Origin: Numida meleagris
Lineage: Eukaryota > Chordata > Aves > Galliformes > Numididae
Assembly: GCF_002078875.1 (NCBI RefSeq)
Contig: NC_034411.1
Location: 3,642,444 to 3,706,443 of the forward strand
Length of the DNA stretch: 64,000 bases
Reading direction: 5' to 3'
Part shown: piece by piece, positions 11,301 to 23,300 of the stretch
How positions within the stretch are numbered: position 1 is the stretch's first letter
How the letters are laid out: each line of letters begins with the position of its first letter
Program-made: the position numbers and the translations under genes
The notes under the pieces: model-generated
Database searches by the model: none
Told to the model about the DNA's origin: nothing
The model's input: only the letters and a program-made list of their open reading frames with translations

Positions 11301-14300
11301 TGTCTGGCTTGAAAGAATATCCAGGGTTAGATTTTATCAGAGACAACTAATGTAGCTTGCAGAGTAGTCTGAAATCTGGCTCTGAATGTTGTTGTATTGC
11401 TTAAGTACAGTTATTTTATTAATTGTTTCCCTTAAGGTGGAAGACAGGTTGGTTGAACCAGAAGTAGAGAGCAGCGTGTATGCAGGAAACTTCCTCAAAC
11501 TTTGAGACTTGCCAATAACATTTTCAAAGAAAGATTAAATAAACTTCATTCATTTTAGATCATAAATACTTTACGGATATAAAAATGTAGCTCCTCAGTT
11601 CTGAGAAATCTCATGGTAAAGTTGTATGCCTTACTGTATGTAGTTTCCCTCGCAGTACTTGAATGAGAATACATTCACAATATGAGCAGTAAATTGCTTC
11701 TTAAGTAAATTGTAATCCATTCTATTTTGCTCTTATTTCTTATTCAGATTACTGTGCACACTTGATAATGTGATAGTTCATGATACAAAGAAATTTTAAT
11801 TAACATAGCCAGTCAAAATTTGAAAAAGTGTAAATAAGAGTACATCAGAACTTGCAGGTGGATTGCTTCTTGATGAGAAGGTATGGCTCTAAATTTTGAA
11901 TAGAATAACTATTAAATCTTTGTATTACCTTCTGTAATACAAAGACTTAAAGGAACAGCTTGAGTATATTTATCTGTGTATTTGTCAAGACATCTGCAAG
12001 TAATGTCTGTGAGGATGAAAAAATTGCTGGTTGCTAAAAGTAGAGCTGTCTTTTGAAATATGTTAGAAGGAAGTATTTAATACCTTGCTTTCTTTACTAC
12101 CCTTGCAACCTGTTGTTCATTCAGACTTTTTACATATTCTACTCTGACTTCAGCTTTCAAAGTTGGGTTAATTTTCCAAATTAGTATTCTCCATTTTTGA
12201 AGAATAAATTCTAACATCAAAGAGGTTTGATCCAAATTTGGGATTTCAAAGATCAGCTCAGAAACAAGATGACACGTAGCTAAGTCTTGTTGTGGGGCTT
12301 TCTACATGAATTCGGTAACCACATGCCAATGGTTTGTTTTGAAGGATATAAAAGAAAATGATTATTCTTCTGGATACAATAGGATATTTAAAATTATGTC
12401 TGCACAAGGCAGACCTACCAAACTGGAAGACGCTTCCTGTCACTGTGGAAGTGTATATTGTTGAAGTTTCCCAGTGTATGATTCTTCCACTAAAAGGATG
12501 AGGCAGCAAGTGACTAGTCTAAATGTAGGAATAAGTGAGGAGGAAGGCATCAAAATAACTAAATCGCTTTCAGAAAACTTTTGATTATACACAGTTTGCA
12601 GTCAAAAGTCCTTCGAGTGGGAAGATCTGTCATCCTGTTTCCTTTTCTTTTGAAGAACGAAGACTTAACGTGAACAAATATAAGCAATTAGGCAAAGGAA
12701 TTCTGTCATTCATGTAACACAGAAGAGAGATTTTTCCTTTTGGGGGGGGTAAAACTAGTTACTGAAATGCTGAAGCAATAGTGCAAATGTAATTCTTCCT
12801 TAAATCTCACAGCACTTTTCATATTAAGATTTTTCTTTTCCATTGTACTATACTTTAAAAACCCCAAAGCCGAAAGGCATCATTCTTTGATATTACATGA
12901 TAACACTAGTGTTGAAGCGTAAGAAAATGTTGAAGGAGTCAAGAGCAGCCAGGAACAGGGGGAAGAAGAAATTTGGACAAGGCTCATTTTCATGTTTCAA
13001 GATAAAGCAATAACTTGGCTATGTCTGTATTTCCTCTTAAAGTGAATTGAAAGTTATACAGTAATGTGTTTGAAGGAACTGAGGATCAACTCCATGAAGA
13101 TGTCCTGTTATTCCCTCTCCTTGTCTAAAAAAAAAGAAAGGCTTTCAACAGCTTTAATGTTTATGCTTCTGTAATGCATGGGAAGATTAGTTCAAAGCAG
13201 TACTATGTAAGTTGCTCTAAAAGTAATGCCTCCTATTTATTACCATGGAGATTACAACAGATATGAAGAGCACAATAACACTATTTGTTAGAGCAACAAA
13301 TTCTCAGCCACGAAACGCTGTTTTTCAGCATAGGCACCACCATTAGCTGTGCATTTTTGCCAGCAATGAACAAGAGCCTGCATGGCAGTCCAGAACATGG
13401 CTGATCTTTCAAATCACTGTCGCCACTTGCTCATGTTAGACTTCATGCTGCTCGTGACTGTCCTGTAATTTGTCAAGATCTTGCTGCAAGGCCTCTCTGC
13501 TCTGAAGGGAGTTAACAGCTCCTCTCAATTTAGTATAATGTGCAAACTTACTGAGTACACATCTGAGTCTTGGGTCCAGATTATTTATAGGAACATTGAA
13601 GAGAACTGGCCCTAAAATGGAGCCCTGTAGAGCCCCACTAGTGACTGGCCACCATCCTGAGGCAGTCCCATTTACTGTGACCTTTGAGTCCAACCTGTCA
13701 GCCAATTGCTTACCCATCTTCTTAGGTATTTATCTAACTGTATGCTGGACATTTTGTCCAGAAGGATACAGTGAGAAACAGTATAGAAAATTTTGAAATC
13801 CAAAAAGATTACATCTACTGCCTTCCCTTGGCCATGAGTAACCTTGTAATCAAAGGAAATTAAGTTTGATAAATACGGGCTTTCCCCTTGTGAGCCCATG
13901 TTAGCAGCAACCAATGACTGCATTGCCTTGTTGTTTTTTAGTAACTCCCAGAATATCTTCTCTATAATTTTACCAGGCACTGAAGTGAGACTGACAGGCT
14001 TGCAATTACTAGTTTCTTCTTTCTTGCCCTTCTTGAAAATCAGGATGTTTACTGTCCTCCAGAAAACTCTGGAACTCCTCCAGATTCCCAAGCTCATTAA
14101 AAAAAAATAATTGAGAGGTCTCATGATAACATCAGGGTACTAAAAATACCCATAGGAATTCTCTTGGGTCCCCATAGACTTATGTATCCAGCTGGAATGG
14201 TAAATGGCACACAAGTTTGAGCTTGTCTGGAAATTTATCATTCCTGTAGTCATGGTCCTCCAACTCAGGGCTCAGGTGGTCTCAGGACCATCATCGCAGT

Positions 14301-17300
14301 TGAAGAAGGCATTAAGCATCACTGCTTCATCTACATCCCTGTTTGTAAGGTGACTTGACTTCATCAAGTAACAAACTAGCATTATCTTTGGTCCTCCTTT
14401 TGCTGTTGACATACATGAAAAGCTCTTTTTGTTATCCTCTACAGTACTGGCCAGCTTCAGCTCTGAGCTTTGGCTGTATTTTCTCCTTACAACTGTAAAC
14501 AGCATTGCTGTTCTCCCATGCCATTCAGTTTCACTTCTGAAGTCCATATGCTTCCTCTTTCCACCTGAGCTCAACAAGGAGATCTCTGCTCAGGGAAGCT
14601 GACCTTCTGCCCCACCTGCATGACTTCTGACATCTTGGAATTGCTTGTTCTGTGCTCTTAAGAGGTGGCATTTAAGAAGTGACCAGCAGCAATGGACCCC
14701 AGTGCCTTCAAAAGCACATTCCTCGGGGGCCTTGCTAACTAGCTCTCTGAGCAGCCGGAATTGCTCTCTCCATATCCAGCATTTGGGTTTTGCCGGCAGT
14801 TTTTCCTCCTGTCTGAAAATTTTAAACTTCAGTATGTCACAGTCATTGTGGCCAAGACTGCTACCAAGTGCTGCTTCATCCATGAGATCCTCTGTGCTCA
14901 CAAAAAAAAAAAAAAAAAATCAATCTAGAACCTTTTCTAGTTGGTTCCCTTTTCTGCTTTTATTTATTCCCAATAAGCACTACTAAGAACCTCATATAGG
15001 ATTTTGTTTAAGGCAGCTTCAAATTACACAAGGTCTTATATATGCTCTGCCTGTACTAGTGGCAGAAATTCTTTTGTTCCTCCCTTCTCACCCCCAAGTG
15101 AGAGTAGGTATCACCTCATTTATTGAGCAAGGCTGTGCATTTTAATTGCATCTCATTAATACACTTACTCTGTGGCCTTGAATAAGTAATTAAATTTCTG
15201 TGACTATGTCATTGAATGGAAAATAGCTAATGCTTACTCACCCAGTTAAAGTGAATAAATATGTATTCCTGTGTCTTGAAAACGCATGGCTAATAACCAA
15301 TTCAGTATGGCTTAAAAACATCAGGAAAACATACTTGTAGCAATTGGAAAGATCAACACAATGGAAAAGGCATTACAAAGAGGTGGAAGGACCAGCACAA
15401 TAGCAGGGTGCTACAACAGAAGGGAAGTAGATCGCTCACCTGTATCAGAAGATTCTGGGTTTGCAGGGAAAAGCTTCCACCAAGGAGGGATCTTCAACAA
15501 GAGATCCTTCCTCAGCAGCAGTCAGCCCTTAAATGAGTCCTAAGAGGGGTGGAGCCAGGCTTCCAGTCACACAGTGAATTGCCTTCACCTGTGCTCCCAG
15601 GGCTGACTGGGTCTTTCTTCCAGGTGCTCAATCAGTGGTTCAGGCCATGACTCAGCAGTTCCCATACAATACCACATGAGGAGAAAAAAAAGAAACATAG
15701 AACAAAGTACTGCTTTGGTCCTGATTGAAGAGAATTGTATTTTAGCCCAGTGAGGAAATGAAGAAGAAATCATTCCAGATTTGTATGAAATTTGAAGTCA
15801 TCTGCTTCATGGTGCTAATCTACTAGAAGTAACTTCGCAATCAATTAATGCCTCTGAGACTCAACAACAATGCATTTTAGGAGAACAGCTTTTTCTAGAG
15901 CCTTTTAATGCAGAGATCAAGAATATGTCAGTTAGAATACAGGACACGAGGAGTGTAAATGCCAGGTAATTAAGCATTCATATTGTCAGCCATAGGAAAC
16001 AAAACTAATTGATTGTTAAGCTTACCCCATTTAATCTGTTGTCAGCATGAACCAGAGGTTTCCTAGAGATTTCTTCTAGTTAGCTAAGTAGGTAATTAAT
16101 TAGGATTAAGAAATCCTGCATCCAGGTGGTGAGGGTTAGCTTTTTGAAAAAAAAAACAAAAAATATTTATGAAAGAATTTCACTTATGCCTTTTTCTGGT
16201 ATAGTTTGGTGGGTGTTTTGCTGCTGTTCTTGGGTGACACCTAGTGTGTATGTTAAGCAAAAGAGCCATCTGTTTCCACAAATGCTCTGAAAACTAAATT
16301 GACACAGTTGTAATGTATGAAAATCTTAATTTTACACATCACCTATGTACTTAGGGCTCCCAGTGGTACATCAAGCAACATATTAATCAAAGAAGAAATA
16401 ATAATTGAAAAGGAGTAATATTAACAGCAATTTTAGTTAATTTATTAGTGCTTTTGCAGTTAATGTTTTCTGGGGTATCAGATGCTTGTTCCTCTGACAC
16501 TGTAATCCTTTTGCATCTGTAGCAAAATACAAGCACACTTGGTTTTGATATATTACGTAGATAATTTATTTCCATTCTCTATAATTATGCTTCATTAGTT
16601 GAGAACAGACACATCTCATGCTGATGCAGTCATAAAATTCATTACACTGATTCAGTGTGCTCACTGTACAAAATATTTTATTCTTAAAGTTCCTTTAATA
16701 CTTATAAAGCAGTAAAACCTCTCAAGTCACTTGATCAGAATAGTCACTGTTGAAGTTTTTCAGATGCTGCCAGCATAGTCAGGAATCACTGCAGTCTTGT
16801 AGACAGCTGAGAAGATGGGCTAGGTGTACTGGAAGATTTCCAGTGTGTATTTTTTTGTTTGCTTTTTTACCAGTGCACATTAATATAACTTGAAATGCCC
16901 TTGTGTTTCACGGGTGCTTCTGCATAAAAGCACAATGTGTTTTTCATATACTCTGTACAAAGAAATTTATGTTATTATCTCTTAGTTTCCATAAATCCAT
17001 GTTTTGTAGGGAACTTCTTGTTTCTTGAGTGTGGTAAAAATATGAGCAGTGCAAGTCCCTGGATCCAGATGCAGAGTATACACTTTTAAATCCACAGAAT
17101 TGTTGCTACAAAAAGGTGTCTAATGCAACTCCTAATGGCCTTCTACAAGTATGCTTCCAGACTCTCTTATTTGTCAAGCCTAGGCATCCCTTGTACGCAC
17201 ATTCTCCTGCTGAAGTGAGGAGAGGCTAGCTATGGTTATCAAACAGGAACAGAAAATACTAGCTGCTTTGGCCTTCCTTACAAGTTCAGCAGCAAAATTT

Positions 17301-20300
17301 TAATGTTATAATTCCAAGGTCTGATTTGGAGCATCTAAAATATGCACACAGCAGGTGGATTTAAGTGATAACTGGATGTAAAATGTAAGGAAACAAATGT
17401 GCTAATAGCTTCTACAGTATGCATATCTGTGATACGCATATTCACAGTCTGCTTTGGCTTTCATACAACAGTAAGCATTTTTCTGGAGATAATAGTCATA
17501 GAATCCAAGAGTGGTTTGTGCTGGAATGGATCCTAGAGATCACCCAGTTGCAACCCCTACTATGGGCTGGCTGCCCCCCACCAGCTCAGGCTGCCCAGAG
17601 CCCCATCCAACCCCATCTTGAGCACCTCCAGGGATGGGGCACCCACAGCGCTCTGGGCAGTAATGCCAGGGCCTTACCACTCTCCCAGTGAAACGTTTCC
17701 CCTTGGCATCTGTTCTTCTTATGAAGAAGCAAAATCACCTCTGATAGGTTCTAGGCAACACCAGGCAAAGTATGTGCAGACAGACCAATAGTCACATGCA
17801 GAAAGAAGAGTCAAACTCACCCAACTGGTGAAGGGGCTCTCTGGCTGTGCAACACTCCTACTCAGGAAGCAGCCTAGGTCCAAGAGATACTCTCCCTTCT
17901 GTGGCTGGCCCTTATATGACCTCCACCCTGGGTCTGCTTTTTCTGGTCACCCAGGGAGCACAGGTGCAGTTTGCCTGTGCTCCCTAGGCTAGCCACACCC
18001 CTTCACCAGGTGCTCAATCACCAGTTCAAGCTGGGACCTAACAGTTCCCCTACGGCATTTAATATAAATCTCCACTCTTTTAGTTTAAAACCATTTAGTT
18101 TAAAACCATTCCCCCTTGTCCTGTCACTATCTATCTGTGTAAGAAGTTGATTTCCCTCCTGCTTATAAGCTCCCTTTAAATATTGGAAGGCTGCAGTGAG
18201 ATCTCTATGGAGCCTTCTCTTCTCCAGGCTGAGCACCCACGCCCTCTCACCCTTTTTTTGTAGACGTCCTTATCTTCATGGCCTTCTCCAGACTCACTCC
18301 AACAGCATCTTATCTTAGAATCATAAAAGCATTAAGGTTGGAAAAGACCGCTATGATCATCTAGTCCAGTCACCAACCCATCCTCACCATGCCCACTAAC
18401 CATGTCCCTCAGTGCCACATCTCCACAGCTCTGAAACACCTCCAGGGACAGCAACCCCACCACTCCCTGGGCAGCCTGTGCCAGTGCCTCACCGCTCTGT
18501 CTCAGAAGGAATTGTTCCTAACACCCAACCTGAACCTCCCCTGGCACAACGTGAGCCCATCCCCTCTCGTCCTGTCACTGTTCCCTGGGAGCAGAGGCCG
18601 ACCCCACCTCACACAGCCTCCTTTCAGGTCGTTGCAGAGAGCGATGAGGTCTGCCCTGAGCCTCCTCTTCTCCACACTGAACACCCCCAGCTCCCTCAGC
18701 CGCTCCCCATCACACTTGTGCTCCAGAGCCCTCACAGCTCTGCTGCCCTTCCCTGGACACGCTCCAGGGCCTCGGTGCCTTTCTTGCAGTGAGGGCCCAG
18801 CTCTGAGCACAGCACTCGAGGTGCGGCCTCACCAGTGCCAGTGCGGAGGGACGGTCACCTCCTGCTCCTGCTGGCCGCACTCCCGCTGACACAAGCCTGG
18901 TGCCGTTGGCCTTCGTGGGCACCTGGGCACACTGCTGGCTCACATTCAGCCCCCACAGCCCCACAACCTTTACCTCCATGCAGCCAAGGCTGTAGTTATG
19001 CATGGGGTTGTTATGCATGGGTTTGTTGTGATCAAATTGCAGGACCTTACACTTGGTCTTGTTGAACTTCATCCCATTGGCCTCAGCCCAGCGATCCAAC
19101 CTGTCCAGATCCCTCTGTAGGGCCTTCCTACCCAGAGGCAGATCAACACTTCCCCTCAAATTGGTGTTGTCTGCAAACTTACTGAGGGTGCACTCAATCC
19201 CCTCATCCAGATCATCAATAAAGATATTAAACTGGGCCAGCTCCAGTACCAACTCTTGAGGAACAGCACTTATAACAGGCTGCCAGCTGGGTGTATCTCC
19301 ATTCACCACTGTCTGGACCCTCCAGCTGTTTTTTTACCCAGTGAAGGGTACACCTCTCTGAGCCACAGACTGCAGCTTCTGCAGGTGAACAGCATGGGAG
19401 ACAAAGTCTAAGGTTTCACTAATGTCCAGGTAGATGACATCCAGAGCCTTTCACTCATCCACTAGGTGTGTCGCCCAGTCATAGAAGATCAGGTTGGCTA
19501 AGCAGGACCTGCCTTTCATGAACCCATGCTGCCCAGGCCTGATCTCCAGGTTGTCCCACACATGCTGCATGATTGCAGTCAAGATGATCTGCTCCATAAC
19601 CTTCCCCATTTCCGAGATCAGGCTGACAGGCCTGAGAAAGATCCCCGGATCTTCTCAAGACCTTTCTTTCTGGGTGCTGGGGTTCCCAGACCTGGACGCA
19701 GTGCTCTAGGTGGGGCCTCATGAGAGCAGAGGGAGAAAATTACCTCCCTCTCCCTGCTACTACCCCTCTTTTGATGCAGACCAGGACACTGTTGGCCTTC
19801 CGGGCTGCAAACTGGTTAAATCAGTAAACTGAGCTTGCCTGTACTTTGGGCTGTTTATTTTATTGGAGTTGCTACTGGTTATACCGCAGCATTGTTGTTG
19901 TCAGAAACATATCTCGGTATAAACTGCAAGTGGCCACATACTCAGAAGATTAAGATGTGGATTGGTCTGCTGTCAGAATCTGAATGTAATGATTGCAGAA
20001 GCAGCTGTATAGCCTAAATTTATTACTGCAGATGTCCACGAGTTACTTGTTCCACAAAGGCTGACGATAATTCAGCATAGGTTTATAATTGACTGTAGTC
20101 TGCTAGCGACCCTTTTGAAAAGTAGATTACAGACAAAATGCAGTAAATACACTGCATCTGTCAGAGGAACACCTGCTGTGATGGTGGGTGCCCAGTAGAT
20201 ATCACCATGCACAAACGCAACTTAGGAATATACACTTCTTTTTTAGTGCTGCCTAGTAATGCGGTCAAATCAGTTAAAAAAAAAAAAGTAAGCTTGGTTC

Positions 20301-23300
20301 CTTCTGGACTAAGAGTGCTGCGACTATATTAAATATTGAACTCCGTGCTTGCACTGTAGGTGTACTTTAAATGGATTGTTGCTTGAATTAGTGATATTGG
20401 TTAAGCACCTGAAAACAAACAAAATGGGATTTTTCACAGCTTCATCTCATAAAGACCTGCATCAGTGAAATGTGCAGTAGTTTTTCATTCATGGCTTTTT
20501 TGGAAGGCTTTAGGGCTGTGTTGTTAATTTAATGGATGTACAAAAATATGTTTTTCTGATTTCTCTAACACTTCCTTAGGATGTTTGCTTGTTTTAGGAT
20601 GTTACTTCTAATGACTTGCTACATTTTGGGTTGAATAAAAAAGTGAGTAAAATTGAATTCTGCAGAAATTGTGTAGTGAAGCTGGACAATATAAAAAGTT
20701 ATTGTGAAACTGTTTACAAGCAGTAATCAAGTTATTATTGAGTTCTTATTGCCATGGGCCCTGGTTTCTAATTTCTTGGGGTTATCCCTTTTGGGTAACT
20801 TTGTTTTTACTATTTGGATTTTCTTCATGTCTGTGCAGGTAAGTGGCTTAATTTCCGCCTCTGTAGATTGTCTTACACTGGAAATCAAATTACCATTAAG
20901 AGTTTCAGCTTTAAATTCAGGTTTTAGGTTCTGTTACAGCTTTTTACTTGGCTCTATTGCTTACTGTGATTACAGCTGTCACTGTTTAACATTGTCTGTC
21001 ACAGACTTGGGTGGCTGATTCTCAAGCTCAATAGAATAAAAAAGGGTTTATTTTTTTATGACAATAAATTGCTTCTTTCCAACGTGTAGAAAATAGCTTT
21101 CTGAACCATCTTCAGTTTGTTCTGCTGTAATTATGATTGATTCATCTATTCTTGTTATTCTTATATTTTTATCTTATATTTAATCTGTAAATAATGTTAT
21201 TAATGTTATTCTTCTGGCATTCTGTTTTAAACTGTAAATGTACACGGTGTGTATTTGAGAGATCTTTTTGTTTAGTGCTATGCCTGGGGAAGAATGTGTG
21301 TCTTGCTTGCTTTTGGCAGATACTTTCTCTCAACAAATAACTATAAATAATTTACTGATACAATAAATAGGGTCTCCCTTTATGGAGATAGAACTGCTCC
21401 AGGCATACTAACTTCACTGAGCTCTTGGCCTCACCTAAGTCAGTGAATAACAGCAGGAAAGATTCAAAATTATTGCAGATTTTAATAGTTGAACCTTTTG
21501 AAGCTCTTGTACAGATAACACCAAACAGTCTTAAACATAAAGACATAGGAGAACTGTTCTATTTTTGATATGGATTAAAGTAGGTGCACCTGCCAGTGGA
21601 CTAATAGGAACTCCTCATTATGTACAGGCTGTATCAGGAAAGCTATTTTTTTCTCAGAATCCATTCCCCTGGAATGAACATAATTTTGAACTTGTCATTG
21701 ACATTGCCTCTCAGAGCACATTCAATCAGCAAGAGCACATTTGATTTTGTTGCTGGTTAATAAGATGCTCTGCATAGTGTGTTACAGAGCAGCAATGCTT
21801 ATCATCTCTCTTCTGTGTAAGTTAAGCTGGAAAACATCCAGGGCATAGGGATCTTTGGTGTAAGATTTGGTACAGCCTTGGCTTTCTCTACATTCTCCTT
21901 CAGGGCAGTGTAGCACACTGCAGTGGATGCAGACCTACCAATCATGATACTACTCAGCTAAGTTGGCAAAAATAAAAGCCTTTTTAAACAAAATTGCAGT
22001 TTTAGTTAAGTCAGGGGGAATCTGTTTAAATACAAACCTCCGTGTTTTTTATTGTTCTTTGTTAAAATAAAGAGAGAGATCTTGCAAGCATCCTGTGTAA
22101 ACTAAGATTTAAACTTAACATTATTCCTAGTCATGCAGGAAGTCGGGAAGAAAAAGAACTATGGATAATCAGTTAAAAGAACTGACAGATACCCTGATGT
22201 GTTGATCAGTAGTAATACCTAATTTCTATTTCAAGTGTGCTATAATGGATTACCATATAGATGCAGCAAAGCACTAAGCATTAAATAGATCTATGTGTTT
22301 TCTGAGAAAGCAATATTATTTCACACTGTGGGGTTTCTTAAAATATTTCTTATTAGTGTACTGTGAAACTACAAGCAAGATGTCAATAGCCAGTTTGGAT
22401 TCACAGCAGTGTTGCTAAAAGTCTAGGCTGGAGTGCAAGAAACTATCATTTGTTTTATAGAAATGGCAATATGAGTTTTTGAGAACACCAGGGGTTAGGA
22501 GAGTGAAGAATATGTTCTTGGAAATACCGAGTTGAAAGGACGATGACCCGTGCACGTGCATGACAGTGTGTTCTGTCAGGCTGTAGCACCATCTTACTAT
22601 TGTGACTAATGCACATATGTGAAAATTACCAATTAAAAGAGTGTTACAGCCTTAACTTTGAATTTGCTTGTAACATTCTGAAGTTTTCATGTAATGGTAT
22701 AGATCTTTAAACATGCTAATGCATATTTCCGCTGCAGGAGCAAATATGCCCTCTGAATTTAGATGAATTCTGTTCATTCCAGTCTTCTGCAAAGCTTTGA
22801 TATCTTCAGAAGTCACTGTGATGTCTGTAATCTAATTTGATTTTTAAAATGACTTCACCTTACAATTTGGTCCTCCTGTGCAGATGATTAAGTGTATCTT
22901 TGTGTTCTTCTGAAGTGAAGCCATATTTTTTCCTGCTTTTGAGATGCTGAAACGAAGAGAGGTGTGAGAAACAACTGAAGTATCCCAATTTTTGCTGTGT
23001 CAGGAGATTTTGGGATACGGAAGCTTTTCTCAGACAGGAACTTCTGTCCTCTTATTATTTTTTTCAAACCTTGTATTGTTTTGATTCAGCCACCTGACAA
23101 GGGTGTTTTTATTTTCTGTGTTATTTTTATTTATTTATTTATTGATACTTTAAAAAAAAAAAAGCCAAAACCATAAGCAAGTTCTTTCCTTCTTCTTTCC
23201 TCCCAGCGTCATGCAATTTAAGGTATCAGCTAGCTTCTCCTGGTAGTTGTCAGACTCTGCAACAGTATTTTTGTGCCAAATTTGCTCTGAACATGACTTA

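Larger units (their letters stand above)
17493..19815 (-). repeat. Old CR1 LINE fragment in three pieces, split by two later insertions
   Basis: Piece 1 (17493-17710) starts at the CR1 3' terminus (TCATAGAATCC on the + strand) and runs into the 3' UTR. Piece 2 (about 18055-18311) continues it (AATCTCCACTCTTTTAG, CCTTGTCCTGTCACTA, CTTCTCCAGGCTGAGCA, CTCCAACAGCATC). Piece 3 (about 19655-19815) continues again (TTTCTGGGTGCTGG, CCCAGACCTGGACGCAG). The order and strand are what one undivided CR1 would give once the elements at 17711-18054 and 18312-19654 are removed. Confidence 0.8.

Noticed and set aside
18389..18889. 166-codon open frame on the + strand, the longest frame near the LINE stack
   Set aside because: It is the antisense of the CR1 3' region; the frame is kept open by GC-rich LINE sequence and has no protein similarity.
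18710..19309. 199-codon minus-strand frame as a host gene
   Set aside because: It is the decayed end of a CR1 reverse transcriptase with a damaged active-site box.
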